Below the pieces are notes generated by a model, which was given only the letters and a program-made list of their open reading frames with translations, was not told the DNA's origin and ran no database searches. This document shows positions 16,187-25,208 of a DNA stretch of 33,156 bases, in pieces. This stretch comes from Bacteroidales bacterium (GTDB lineage: Bacteria; Bacteroidota; Bacteroidia; Bacteroidales; WCHB1-69). Numbering within the stretch: position 1 is the stretch's first letter; each line of letters opens with the position of its first letter. Location: assembly GCA_017961265.1 (NCBI GenBank), contig JAGCXN010000028.1:141874-175029 (forward strand), given 5' to 3'. The position numbers were made by a program, and so were the translations under genes.

Positions 16187-17659
16187 TTATAGTTGCCAGT
16201 CGTTGCGCACCTCCTCCATATCGTCGAAATGGTGTTTGGTGCCTTGTACGTCTTGGTATTTTTCGTGTCCTTTGCCGGCAATGAGGATGACCCCGTGGTC
16301 GCGCATGAGCATACAGGCGGTACGGATGGCTTCTCGACGATTTTCGATAATCAAGGTGTTGGGACGGAAGTCAGCGGGGATGCCCGGCTCCATATCTTTG
16401 AGGATTTGCGCCGGTTCCTCGAAGCGGGGGTTGTCGGACGTGAGGATGACACGGTCGCTGTACTCGCAAGCGATGGCGGCCATCTCGGGACGTTTGGTCT
16501 TGTCGCGGTTGCCGCCGCAGCCCACTACAGTCAGCACCTCCTCCCCTTTTCGGGTGATATTGCGGATGGTGGACAACACGTTTTTGAGAGCGTCGGGGGT
16601 GTGGGCGTAATCGACGATGGCGACGCCACCCTGGCCGTTGCGGATCACCTCGAAGCGGCCGTCCGCCGTGCCCAAGGCGCTCATCTTCACCAGCACCTCT
16701 TCCGAGGGCATCCCCAGAAGCACCGCCGCCGCATAGATGGCTGTCAGGTTGTAGGCATTAAACCGCCCCGACAAACGGAAGAACGACTCCACCCCGTTGA
16801 TCTGCAAGTGCAAACCTTCGAAACTATTTTCAATAAGGCGCGTTTTGAAATCGGCAGGCGACTGCAACGAGTAGGTTTTCACCGTCGCTTTGGTGTTCTG
16901 TACCATCACCATGCCGTTTTTGTCGTCAATGTTGGTGAGAGCGAAAGCGGTAGTGGGAAGTGCGTCGAAAAATCCCTTTTTTGCCTGAATATAGTTGGCG
17001 AAAGTCTTGTGGAAATCCAGATGGTCGTGGGTGATGTTGCTGAAGATGCCGCCCGCAAACGTCAGCCCTTCAATACGGTGCTGACACACGGAGTGGGAAC
17101 TGACCTCCATAAAGCAGTATTCGCAACCCGCTTCCACCATACGGGCAAGCAGAGCGTTCAGTTCCAACGCATCGGGTGTGGTGTGCGTGGCCGCCACCTC
17201 CTCGTCACCAATGCGGTTCACAATAGTGGAGAGCAATCCCGCCCTATATCCGAGGGCAGTGAACAAACGGTGCAACAACGTCACCGTGGTGGTTTTCCCG
17301 TTAGTGCCGGTGATACCGACCAGCTTCAATTTGCGGCTCGGATGGTCGAAATAGGCGTCGGCAATCCGTCCCAAAGCCACGGAGCTGTCGTTGACACGGA
17401 TGTAACAGACATTATCGGAAAGCGCGGAAGGCAGATCCTCACAGAGCACCGCACCCGCACCTGCCTCCACCGCTTGCGGAATATAGAGGTGACCGTCGGT
17501 CTGGGTGCCGCGCTGGGCCACATATAACGTGGTAACGCCCTCTTTTTCAGAGCGCTTTATCTTACGTGAATCAAATTCAATCTGTCCAATTCCAATTTCC
17601 GGACAGCCTTTGATTTCGCAATAGTCAATACTGCTTAATAATGTAGCTAAAGTTTTCAC
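16187..17659 (-). CDS. murE: UDP-MurNAc-tripeptide synthetase (meso-DAP type)
   Basis: The product is 490 residues, the normal length. The ATP-binding loop is GITGTNGKTTTVTL at residues 115-128. Substrate motifs follow: TTPDALELNALLA, MEVSSHSVCQHRIEGL and FSNITHDHLDFHKTF. The amino-acid-selecting motif is TSDNPRFEEP; the DNPR form points to meso-diaminopimelate rather than lysine. The C-terminus has ILIAGKGHEKYQ. MurE adds the third residue to UDP-MurNAc-Ala-Glu in the cytoplasm. It lies between ftsI and mraY, separated from both by heptamer-repeat gaps. Because the next ligase gene, murD, is only a remnant, the D-Glu-adding step that supplies MurE must be encoded elsewhere. Confidence 0.97.
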   Translation of the reverse strand: MKTLATLLSSIDYCEIKGCPEIGIGQIEFDSRKIKRSEKEGVTTLYVAQRGTQTDGHLYIPQAVEAGAGAVLCEDLPSALSDNVCYIRVNDSSVALGRIADAYFDHPSRKLKLVGITGTNGKTTTVTLLHRLFTALGYRAGLLSTIVNRIGDEEVAATHTTPDALELNALLARMVEAGCEYCFMEVSSHSVCQHRIEGLTFAGGIFSNITHDHLDFHKTFANYIQAKKGFFDALPTTAFALTNIDDKNGMVMVQNTKATVKTYSLQSPADFKTRLIENSFEGLHLQINGVESFFRLSGRFNAYNLTAIYAAAVLLGMPSEEVLVKMSALGTADGRFEVIRNGQGGVAIVDYAHTPDALKNVLSTIRNITRKGEEVLTVVGCGGNRDKTKRPEMAAIACEYSDRVILTSDNPRFEEPAQILKDMEPGIPADFRPNTLIIENRREAIRTACMLMRDHGVILIAGKGHEKYQDVQGTKHHFDDMEEVRNDWQL

Positions 17660-17668
17660 GTATCAATT

Positions 17669-17760
17669 TAGGTTATAGGGGTTGGGGTTATAGGAGTTAG
17701 GAATTAGGAAGTAGGTAATAGGTAGGAGGTAGGAGGTAAAAAGTAAAAGGTAAAGGGTGG
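17669..17760. repeat. Long 7-base-period tract between ftsI and murE
   Basis: On the plus strand this steps regularly in sevens: gttatag, gagttag, gaattag, gaagtag, gtaatag, gtaggag, gtaggag, gtaaaaa, gtaaaag, gtaaagg, gtgggtg. Position 1 (G) is nearly invariant and positions 6-7 are usually AG. It is the longest and most regular such tract in the window, with about eleven units in phase. Confidence 0.8.
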
Positions 17761-17789
17761 GTGAACAACAAAGGGATGGGTGGGTGCCG

Positions 17790-20057
17790 CTAAGGGCTTA
17801 GGGTGAGGGTGACGGTATTACTTTCTTTGCTATAGGATTGGCTTGTGACATTTCCTTTCCCGCTGATTTGGGCTCGGTGGCCATATTTCCGTACTTCAGC
17901 GATAGCGTCAGCTGCACTAAGGCCAATAACATTAGGCACGCTGTCCTTCACCGAGACGGTATAGCTGGTGAACAATGCCTCGTCCTCCCGCGAGGTGATG
18001 CAGTAGTCGGCCTGTTCATCTGGCATAATACCAGCTTTCCAGTGTTGCACAGCCGCCTTCAAGGTCTGCCAACGCACGGGGCGTCTGGCGACAAGGTGCT
18101 TCTCGCTCCGGTCAATCTCCTTCGCGGGATAGACAATCTGATGGGCGATGTTAGAGAACAGGCGCGCCGCCTCACCGCTGCCGTAACGTTTCTTCACATC
18201 AAACAGATAGACAATGCAGGTATATTTCGGATTGTCGGCGGGGAAGTATCCGCAGAAGGAGATGGCATTGCGGCTATAATCATATCGGCCAAGTGTCTGA
18301 TCATAGATATCACGCGTGCCCGTCTTGCCGGCCATGGGAAGATTTTCATCGTGGCATGAGTAAGCGGTACCTCCCTTTTCCATCACTACGGCACGGAGGA
18401 ACTCCTGTGCAATCTGGATAGTCTGCGGAGAGGCGATCCGTTCCTTCAGCACCACCGTCGGATACTCCACCGTCTCCTTGCCAAGGGTAGTGGAACGGAC
18501 AAAGCGGGGCTGCATCATTTTTCCTCCGTTAGCGACAGCATTGTAATAGACTAATGTCTGCAACGGCTGCATACAGAAACCAGCGCCGAAATAGTAACCA
18601 TATTGTTCTGTAAAGTTGCGTGTGTTGGGATGCATATTCACCGGTTCCAGTTTCCCGATTTGGGCGGAGAAGCCGATAGTCACAAACATGGAGTCAAGCT
18701 TTCGTGCATAGTCCGCATACGACGGGAAAGCATCACGCATCATCAGGGCCACGCCAATGTTGGACGAATGCTTGATAATTTCCCGCACGGAGACATCGCG
18801 GATGAGGCCACGCGAATGGGAGTCCTTGTATGAGTAGCTGCGTTTCCCGACATGGAAGGTATAGTCACCCCGGACGTATTTGCGGGTAGTGTCCCCGTGC
18901 AATTGCTCCAGATAAGCCAGCAGTGAAGCAAGTTTGAAAGTGGAGCCCGGCTCTGCGGACTCCGCCACCATTGCGTTATTGCGGGTTTCAAGATACACTG
19001 TGTCATCCCCATCGACAAAACGGGTGAAGTTCGACATCGCCTTGATATCTCCCGTCGCCGTTTCCATCACCACAGCGCAAGCCCATTTCGGCTTGGTCTC
19101 CAGCGCCTTTTCCAATAACTCTTTATGGACGATCTTCTGGATTTCCGTACTAATGGTCGTATAGACGGCACCGCCGTTCACAGGCGGGTTCTCCGATTCC
19201 AACGGTATGGATATACCATTGATATACAACCGTTTCTTTTGTCCTGGAATACCCGTAAGGACTTTATTAAATTCCGGATTCCCGTCAATACCGTTCCCTT
19301 TGCTCATATTGCCGAGAATACGCTGAGCCAGCTTCCCGTATGGGTGCACGCGCACTAAAAGTTCAGAGCTCCCTTCATTCAGGATATCGGCGAAATAGAG
19401 CTTTTTCAACTTCTTGGCCTCCATCTGTTGGGGCGAAAATCCGTAGCGGGCGCGGACGGCAGCTGCTGTATCTATGGTGCGGGAAAAAAGCGGCAAACTT
19501 TTGATGAAAGCCAAATCCTTGGCTAACACCATTTTATTTTCGCGAATCACCTGTTCCTCACTGAAGATGGTGACATACCGCTGATCCTTGAGCGCCCGCG
19601 TAAATTTAGCACGGTAATCGTCCACGCTGTACTCAGGATAACGGTCAGAAAACTGGTTATAAAAACTGACTGCAAGGTCGTAAATGAGGGTGTCAAGGTA
19701 GGGCTCATTCTCATTGAAGTAGCGGTAATTCTTGTTGTACGACATTCCATCCACACCTATAGGATAGACGCGCACATTGGACACCAGCGGCATGTTACTG
19801 TCATCGAAGATGATGCCGCGCGGGGGATTGACGAAGGACTCCACCACACAATTCTCCCGCATTTCGGGGGGCAGCGTGTCAAACTGCTCTCTTGAATAGA
19901 CGGGATAAATGTCCGTGGAGCCGCTATATTTCTTCTGTTGAAAGCAAGCGAGGTAAATCATACCAGCCAGACACAGCAGGATGAACGCCGCGCAGAATGC
20001 GATGACGATCCTCTGCCTCTTGATGAAATTGTCTTGCCGTTGTTTCTTCTTACTCAT
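17790..20057 (-). CDS. ftsI: FtsI (PBP3-type) division transpeptidase with PASTA domain
   Basis: The product is 755 residues. A short cytoplasmic tail and one membrane helix (about residues 16-38) lead into the pedestal domain. The transpeptidase domain has all three motifs: S372-T-F-K375, S431-S-N433 and K578-T-G580. A C-terminal PASTA-like repeat begins at VPNVIGLSAADAIAEVRKYG. FtsI cross-links septal peptidoglycan in the periplasm, activated by FtsL/FtsB-like proteins and paired with FtsW. Its ATG overlaps the end of the ftsL-like gene by eight bases, so translation is probably coupled. The C-terminal extension makes it longer than E. coli FtsI (588 residues). Confidence 0.96.
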   Translation of the reverse strand: MSKKKQRQDNFIKRQRIVIAFCAAFILLCLAGMIYLACFQQKKYSGSTDIYPVYSREQFDTLPPEMRENCVVESFVNPPRGIIFDDSNMPLVSNVRVYPIGVDGMSYNKNYRYFNENEPYLDTLIYDLAVSFYNQFSDRYPEYSVDDYRAKFTRALKDQRYVTIFSEEQVIRENKMVLAKDLAFIKSLPLFSRTIDTAAAVRARYGFSPQQMEAKKLKKLYFADILNEGSSELLVRVHPYGKLAQRILGNMSKGNGIDGNPEFNKVLTGIPGQKKRLYINGISIPLESENPPVNGGAVYTTISTEIQKIVHKELLEKALETKPKWACAVVMETATGDIKAMSNFTRFVDGDDTVYLETRNNAMVAESAEPGSTFKLASLLAYLEQLHGDTTRKYVRGDYTFHVGKRSYSYKDSHSRGLIRDVSVREIIKHSSNIGVALMMRDAFPSYADYARKLDSMFVTIGFSAQIGKLEPVNMHPNTRNFTEQYGYYFGAGFCMQPLQTLVYYNAVANGGKMMQPRFVRSTTLGKETVEYPTVVLKERIASPQTIQIAQEFLRAVVMEKGGTAYSCHDENLPMAGKTGTRDIYDQTLGRYDYSRNAISFCGYFPADNPKYTCIVYLFDVKKRYGSGEAARLFSNIAHQIVYPAKEIDRSEKHLVARRPVRWQTLKAAVQHWKAGIMPDEQADYCITSREDEALFTSYTVSVKDSVPNVIGLSAADAIAEVRKYGHRAQISGKGNVTSQSYSKESNTVTLTLSP

Positions 20058-20412
20058 TGCCTACCTCAATTTTATAATAGCCGTTGGCGTTGGTCGGTAC
20101 AAAGCCCATGTCGGCAGCCTCCTGACGCAGACGCTCCTCGTCTTCAGTATAAATCACCTCATTCCGGATTTTGAACTCCACCACCGTGCTGTCGTAGCGG
20201 TCTTGCAACTGCTTGTTCCTTTTCTCCTTGTTGTTGATGGAATGTTCGTTCCACAGGGCAACCAACACGATAATAATCACGGCAGCAGCCCACACGCCCC
20301 ATTTTTCGATGGAGCGCAAAAGATGGATACCGGAAAAGGTTTCACGGATGAAGGTCCGTAGCCTTCCCGGCTTTTTTTTCTTCTTGGGGTCAATGTCCTG
20401 ATTCTGGTACAC
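20050..20412 (-). CDS. ftsL: FtsL-like cell division protein
   Basis: The product is 120 residues. A lysine-rich cytoplasmic segment (about residues 1-36) precedes one membrane helix (about 38-54, WGVWAAAVIIIVLVALW) and a charged coiled-coil-like region. It ends with the Bacteroidota FtsL-like tail EERLRQEAADMGFVPTNANG. FtsL-type proteins link FtsQ and FtsB to the FtsW-FtsI synthase and help activate it. Sequence conservation in this family is low. The assignment relies on the topology, the tail motif, and the position between rsmH (54 bases upstream) and ftsI (8-base overlap). Confidence 0.85.
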   Translation of the reverse strand: MYQNQDIDPKKKKKPGRLRTFIRETFSGIHLLRSIEKWGVWAAAVIIIVLVALWNEHSINNKEKRNKQLQDRYDSTVVEFKIRNEVIYTEDEERLRQEAADMGFVPTNANGYYKIEVGNE

Positions 20413-20466
20413 TTTGTGGGGTTAAAGGTTAATGGTTATCGCGGTTTTAATGGGGTCAAGATAGGG

Positions 20467-21360
20467 TCAGCGTCGGGCTGCAATCCGCAGTTTGGCGCTT
20501 CGGGCGCGGGGGTTCGCGCCGATTTCCTCGTCGTCAGGGACGACGGCCTTGCGGGTGATGAGTTCGAAAGGGGTGAGCGGATTCCCATAGAAATCCTTTT
20601 CGATATTTCCCTCGAAATTCCCGGCCTTCATAAAGTTTTTGACGAGGCGGTCTTCGAGCGAGTGGTAAGAGATGACGGCGAGCCGTCCGCCGGGTTTCAG
20701 CACCTCAGCGGCCTGGGTCAGGAAGCTGCGGAGCACCTCCATCTCATCGTTGACTTCGATGCGAAGAGCCTGGAACACCTGCGACAAGGTCTTGTTCTCC
20801 TTGCCGTGCGGCAGGAGCGGTGCAAGCACGTTGACGAGGTCGGTGGTAGTGCGGATGGGCGTTTCGCGGCACTCCTCGATGCGGGCGGCAATTTGGCGGG
20901 CGTTGGCCAGCTCACCGTATTTATAAAAAAGGTCGGCGAGCGCCGCAACGGGATAACGGTTCACCACCTCAGCGGCGGTAAGGCCACGGCTGCTGTTCAT
21001 CCGCATGTCGAGATCGCCCTCGAAACGGTGCGAAAAGCCGCGTGCGGGGGTGTCGAACTGGTGCGACGAAACACCGAGGTCGGCCAGAATGCCGTCGGTG
21101 GGACATCCATTATAATATTGTATGAATTTCTTGAGATTACTGAAATTCGACGGGACAAACTGGAAGCGCGGGTCCTGGGGTACGTTGGCTACCGCATCGG
21201 GGTCCTGGTCGAAAGCAATAAGGCGACCCTTCGGACTGAGTTTCTGCAAAATCAGTGCAGAGTGGCCACCACCGCCAAAAGTAACATCAACATAGATTCC
21301 ATCGGGATTGGTCACCATCCCTTCAACGGAAGGATGAAGAAGAACGGGATTATGATACAT
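20467..21360 (-). CDS. rsmH: 16S rRNA (cytosine-1402-N4)-methyltransferase
   Basis: The product is 297 residues from the ATG at 21360, beginning MYHNPVLLHPSVEGM. The SAM-binding motif is YVDVTFGGGGHSALIL. Further blocks are ILADLGVSSHQFD, GFSHRFEGDLDMRMN, RIEECRETPIRTTTDL, LSQVFQALRIEVNDEME and AVISYHSLEDRLVKNFM. RsmH methylates C1402 in the 30S decoding centre. I chose 21360 over the in-frame ATG at 21393 because GGAGG lies six bases upstream of it, the only clear Shine-Dalgarno in the window, and because family members begin with a similar YHxPVLL segment. The gene overlaps the mraZ stop by eleven bases. Confidence 0.96.
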   Translation of the reverse strand: MYHNPVLLHPSVEGMVTNPDGIYVDVTFGGGGHSALILQKLSPKGRLIAFDQDPDAVANVPQDPRFQFVPSNFSNLKKFIQYYNGCPTDGILADLGVSSHQFDTPARGFSHRFEGDLDMRMNSSRGLTAAEVVNRYPVAALADLFYKYGELANARQIAARIEECRETPIRTTTDLVNVLAPLLPHGKENKTLSQVFQALRIEVNDEMEVLRSFLTQAAEVLKPGGRLAVISYHSLEDRLVKNFMKAGNFEGNIEKDFYGNPLTPFELITRKAVVPDDEEIGANPRARSAKLRIAARR

Positions 21361-21838
21361 CGCCGCCCTCCTTTCCTTGCTTTTGGAACTCACCCGAATG
21401 CATCTGCGCGTTGATGACAGCGAAGTCCTCCGGTGTCACCGAGTCACACATATTGTTGAAGTCGTTCTTGTTCCAGATTTCAATTTGCCCGTTGTCCAGA
21501 ACCAAAACCGCATCGCCTGCGATACCGTACTGATCCATCAGGTTCTTGGGCAGTACAATACGATTTTGCGAATCTGCTTCGATATAGGCGCTGTTGCGCA
21601 AAAGAATATTACGGTACAATTTGACCTGCAGATTGTTGCGATCCAAGGAATCCAAAAAATCCGATTGCTTCTGGTAGGCGGTCTGGGTCCAAAGCATGAT
21701 GTGCTTGCCAAAACCGACGGTGGCCCAAAATGACTGGCGATCCTCCTCTGGCAACTCCTTAATCAGAGCAGCAGGCAGCTTCAACCGCCCGTACTTCTCA
21801 ATGGAGACCTCAAACCAACGATATTTAAAACCAGTCAT
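21350..21838 (-). CDS. mraZ: MraZ, transcriptional regulator of the dcw cluster
   Basis: The product is 162 residues from the ATG at 21838. It contains two AbrB-like MraZ repeats: EVSIEKYGRLKLPAALIKEL near the N-terminus and YIEADSQNRIVLPKNLMDQYG in the second half. MraZ forms ring-shaped oligomers that bind repeats upstream of the dcw cluster; in E. coli it represses the cluster. An in-frame ATG at 21868 lies beside the likely transcript start, so I prefer 21838. The gene heads the minus-strand cluster and overlaps rsmH at its 3' end. I could not find clear direct-repeat operators of the proteobacterial type upstream. Confidence 0.93.
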   Translation of the reverse strand: MTGFKYRWFEVSIEKYGRLKLPAALIKELPEEDRQSFWATVGFGKHIMLWTQTAYQKQSDFLDSLDRNNLQVKLYRNILLRNSAYIEADSQNRIVLPKNLMDQYGIAGDAVLVLDNGQIEIWNKNDFNNMCDSVTPEDFAVINAQMHSGEFQKQGKEGGDVS

Positions 21839-21865
21839 AATTTTTCTTTGCGCCAAAAAAGCGTA

Positions 21866-21873
21866 CAAAAGTA
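21866..21873 (-). promoter_or_regulatory. Putative dcw-cluster promoter, -7 element
   Basis: The minus strand reads TACTTTTG, an exact TAnnTTTG match, 27 bases before the mraZ ATG. The -33 region is AT-rich without a clear TTG. As the first gene of the cluster, mraZ needs a promoter here. Confidence 0.6.
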
Positions 21874-22233
21874 CACTTTTATTTTATAAACATTCCATAA
21901 ATAATAAAAATTTTATGATTTTTGTTGAAAATTATATCTAACTGATTGATTATAAGTGTGGAAAAAATTGGAATAAAAAAATTTATATTATCTACTTATA
22001 AACATTAAACTATTGATAATTAATGAAAACAAGGATAAAATAGTCTGTTTCTACACCTATCATTAAATCAATTATTTATGGATTTTTGAAGAAAATACTG
22101 TATTTTTTTGGAAAAAAATGGAAGATTTTGGGCGCATTTGGACGCAAAAGGAGGGAACAGACTCTCGCAGAACCCGCAGACTACTGCAGATGTGATTTTG
22201 AGATTAAAAGAAGGATTTCTAAAAATAATAAAG
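21874..22233. other. AT-rich divergent intergenic region, mraZ to addB-like gene
   Basis: About 430 bases separate the divergent mraZ and addB-like start codons. Apart from the two promoter motifs at its ends, I see no hairpin with a T-tract, no tRNA and no convincing repeat. Two overlapping open frames in the right half (from 22086 and 22108) look accidental, because the promoter of the downstream gene lies inside them. Confidence 0.5.
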
Positions 22234-22241
22234 TACTTTTG
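22234..22241 (+). promoter_or_regulatory. Putative promoter of the addB-like gene, -7 element
   Basis: TACTTTTG matches TAnnTTTG exactly and lies 22 bases before the ATG at 22264. No clear TTG is seen at the -33 distance. The motif supports 22264 as the start and argues against the upstream in-frame ATG at 22108. Confidence 0.6.
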
Positions 22242-22263
22242 CACCCAATTAAAACAATCGGTC

Positions 22264-25110
22264 ATGAGCTTCCTTTCTGAACTTGCTGCGAAGATTATCA
22301 ATCCTCAAATTATTGATTACAAAAATATTGCTGTAGTCCTTCCCAACAAAAGGGCGCAAAAGGCGCTGGATATCGAGATGGCACATGCAGCTCGCAGAAG
22401 CATTTTCCCGCCCGTGGTTTTCAGCATCGACGAACTCGTCGGTAACTTGTCGGGATTGGAGGTACTGCCCATGAGCGAACTTCTCATTGAACTTTACGGC
22501 GTTTATGAAGAGGTTGCCGACTTACATCATATACAAACTGATGATTTTCAAAAGTTTATATCATGGGGCACCAATCTTATCGGTGACTTTAACGACATCG
22601 ACCGGCAGCTGGCCGATGCACATGAGGTTTTTTCCTACCTGAAAGACTTCAAAGATATCGGCATCGAAATCGAAAGCAGCGGACAACCCACGGCAGGCCA
22701 ACGGCGGTATTTGGAATTTTATGGAATGTTGTACGAACTGTACGCCAGATTTGGCGAAAGTCTCCGCAAGAAAGGGAAAGCCTATCCCGGCCTCATTTAT
22801 CGCACCGCCGCCGAAAACATATCAGAACTTTCTGAAAAACAAAATTTTACAACATACTATTTTGCCGGGCTGAACGCCATGACACCAGCGGAATCTCGAA
22901 TCATCCACCATTTTTATCAGGATGGAAAAGTGCAGTTTTTCTTCGATTTCGACCCGTTTTACCTTGAATACACAGCCCAAATCAGAGAGGAACTTGCCAA
23001 AACATTCCAAATTGAGGCCAAGGACATCCGTTCTATCACCAACCATTTTGCCGCTGCGCCGAAATCCGTCCGCACCTATGGTGTCAGTAAGACCATGAAC
23101 CAGATATACGAAGCCGTGGACATCCTGAACCGCATTGAGGCGGAAGATCCTAACGCGCTGAACCATACCGCCGTCGTCTTCGCTGATGAGAGCCTGATTG
23201 TGCCGTTCGTCCACGCCTACGACCCTTCCAAGTGCAACATCAGCAAGAAGTATCCGGTCCGTGCCACCGCCGCCTACCGGCTGCTACAGATCCTGCTTAC
23301 CATGGCACGAAACTTCCAGCGTTTCCAGAACCAAGGGGAGAGCAATGGCACAGTGACTTCCGACAACGTCGCCCACTACCATGAGGATGTGCTGTCGCTG
23401 TACCGTGATCCGTTGGTGGCGGCGGCTTTCGTCCCTGATGAAGTGGAACACCAACTGCTTATTCGTTCTCTTGTGGGCAGCAACCAACTCTTTTTTTCGC
23501 GCCGTACCCTCAACGGGCAACTGCCCGACAGCTGCCCCGATGTAACTGGCAGCGGCAACCGCCTCATCGAAGCTATCGCCGCTTACTTCCGGCTCGTAGC
23601 CGACCGCTTACCGGACAACTATTCCGCCGACAGACACCTCCTCCGCCTTTTCGCCGGTGCGATGGACGCCGCCGCCGAAGTCCTGTCCCGTTTCCCTAAT
23701 GCTGGCGCCGTAGAAGTGCGTACAGTGGAGTTCTTCATTAACGAAAAAATTGACCTGCTGGACTTCTCCTTCAAAGGAGACCGTTCGTCGGGCGTACAAG
23801 TAATGGGGCTTCTTGAAACCCGCACCCTCGACTTCGACCATGTGGTGATGCTGTCGGTAAACGAAGGAATATTACCCTCTGGAAATACAGACAACTCCTT
23901 GATTCTTTATGAAATAAAGAAAAAATTCCATCTTTCCACCTACGAACAGAACGACACTATTTATGGCTATCATTTCTTCCATTTGCTGCAACGTGCCAAA
24001 GACATCCACCTCATTTACAACGCCGATTCGTCGGACGAGGTGGCAGAAGAGAGCCGTTTCATCAAACAGATTGCCTTTAAAAAGAAGAAAATGAAACTGG
24101 ACACCCTCGTTTTCGAGCAAGTGGTGCGGCAACCGCAGTCGTCCAGTATCGGCGGGGTCACACCTCCCCTTTCCGTCGCCAATACGGAACAAACGAAAAA
24201 GAAGCTCCAGCATTTTCATTTTTCCGCCTCATCATTAAGCACTTACATCAATTGTCCATTACAATTTTACCTAAAGTTCGTCGCAAACATCCTGCCAGAA
24301 GATTCCATTGACGAAAATGTGGATCAGAGCATTATCGGGCTGGTGATACACAAAGCGCTGGAAGAGCTCGGAAAGGCCATCATCGGACATCCTGGAACTC
24401 CGGCAGTGCAATTTGTGGACGAGTGGACGAACAAAATCGGAAGTGACTACATCCTTGACCTTTTCAACAGCTATGACGAAGTACGGGGACAGGACCTGTC
24501 TCGTGGACGTCTCTATCTTGCGACGGAGGTGGTCCGCAAGACGTTGGCGGCATATCTTCCGCTCTTGCGAGATGAGCTGGCTTCCGGACAAACGCAAATC
24601 ATCGGGTGCGAGCGACGTTTTTCCTGCCGGTTGGACGTGGGGGGAGCTTCTGTCGCACTCAAAGGTTTCGCAGACCGAATCGACCTTCACGGCGGCAAAG
24701 TCTCCATCCTTGACTACAAAAGCGGCGAATCACACTCCACCAGCTTCCGTAACATCGCCGAACTCTTCACCGATACGGACAAGAAACATATTTTCCAGCT
24801 GTTCTTCTATATGCTGCTATACAAACATCGCGACAAGGAGGAATTCCCATCCCATCTTTTCCCTGAAACGGAACTTGAAGCCGGCATCGTCTATTTGCGG
24901 GACTCGCTGAAAGGAGAAAACGCCACCCATTATGCCGAATGGAAGAAAGGGAAGGACGAAGAACCTGCCACGCCCGAACAACTCGCGGAAGAGTTCGAAC
25001 AACAGTTGAAAATCCGGATAAAGGACCTTTTAGAAAACGACTCCTTTTCTCAAACCGAAAATATAAAACATTGTGAATATTGCGATTACAAGCTTATCTG
25101 TCAAAGATAA
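22264..25110 (+). CDS. AddB-like protein with Fe-S PD-(D/E)XK nuclease domain
   Basis: The product is 948 residues from the ATG at 22264. The N-terminal two thirds resemble a helicase-like region of the AddB type (IAVVLPNKRAQKALDIEM, VQVMGLLETRTLDFDHVVML). The C-terminus is a PD-(D/E)XK nuclease with FADRIDLHGG and Asp817-Tyr-Lys819-Ser-Gly as catalytic residues. It is framed by an iron-sulfur cluster motif: Cys664 in YINCPLQF, then Cys937, Cys940 and Cys946 in the final HCEYCDYKLIC. In AddAB this four-cysteine cluster staples the nuclease domain, and AddB contributes to end resection and Chi recognition in double-strand-break repair. I see no obvious Walker A motif, so the helicase part may be inactive. 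An addA partner is not adjacent. Confidence 0.88.
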   Translation: MSFLSELAAKIINPQIIDYKNIAVVLPNKRAQKALDIEMAHAARRSIFPPVVFSIDELVGNLSGLEVLPMSELLIELYGVYEEVADLHHIQTDDFQKFISWGTNLIGDFNDIDRQLADAHEVFSYLKDFKDIGIEIESSGQPTAGQRRYLEFYGMLYELYARFGESLRKKGKAYPGLIYRTAAENISELSEKQNFTTYYFAGLNAMTPAESRIIHHFYQDGKVQFFFDFDPFYLEYTAQIREELAKTFQIEAKDIRSITNHFAAAPKSVRTYGVSKTMNQIYEAVDILNRIEAEDPNALNHTAVVFADESLIVPFVHAYDPSKCNISKKYPVRATAAYRLLQILLTMARNFQRFQNQGESNGTVTSDNVAHYHEDVLSLYRDPLVAAAFVPDEVEHQLLIRSLVGSNQLFFSRRTLNGQLPDSCPDVTGSGNRLIEAIAAYFRLVADRLPDNYSADRHLLRLFAGAMDAAAEVLSRFPNAGAVEVRTVEFFINEKIDLLDFSFKGDRSSGVQVMGLLETRTLDFDHVVMLSVNEGILPSGNTDNSLILYEIKKKFHLSTYEQNDTIYGYHFFHLLQRAKDIHLIYNADSSDEVAEESRFIKQIAFKKKKMKLDTLVFEQVVRQPQSSSIGGVTPPLSVANTEQTKKKLQHFHFSASSLSTYINCPLQFYLKFVANILPEDSIDENVDQSIIGLVIHKALEELGKAIIGHPGTPAVQFVDEWTNKIGSDYILDLFNSYDEVRGQDLSRGRLYLATEVVRKTLAAYLPLLRDELASGQTQIIGCERRFSCRLDVGGASVALKGFADRIDLHGGKVSILDYKSGESHSTSFRNIAELFTDTDKKHIFQLFFYMLLYKHRDKEEFPSHLFPETELEAGIVYLRDSLKGENATHYAEWKKGKDEEPATPEQLAEEFEQQLKIRIKDLLENDSFSQTENIKHCEYCDYKLICQR

Positions 25111-25174
25111 CCAGACCGTTCCCGTTTGTGGAATTGTTTTTTCAAAAGATTCATCTTCTTCCAATAATTTATCG

Positions 25175-25182
25175 TATTTTTG
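25175..25182 (+). promoter_or_regulatory. Putative promoter, -7 element, secreted-protein gene
   Basis: TATTTTTG matches TAnnTTTG exactly, 26 bases before the ATG at 25209. A matching TTG further upstream is not clear. Confidence 0.55.
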
Positions 25183-25208
25183 CAGCCTGTTTTTAAAAGA
25201 ATATCAAA

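Noticed and set aside
16193-17527. A 444-codon open frame on the plus strand
   Set aside because: It lies wholly opposite murE, which has all ligase motifs. The antisense translation has no signal peptide, domain or start signal that I recognise.
17669-17760. The heptamer tract as a CRISPR array
   Set aside because: There are no constant repeats of 24-40 bases separated by unique spacers and no cas genes. The period is only seven bases.
20416-21414. A 332-codon open frame on the plus strand
   Set aside because: It is antisense to rsmH and its flanks, and the conserved rsmH motifs explain the region fully.
22108-22263. A 52-codon N-terminal extension of the addB-like gene
   Set aside because: A TACTTTTG promoter motif lies inside it at 22234-22241, and the conserved protein begins at the ATG at 22264.
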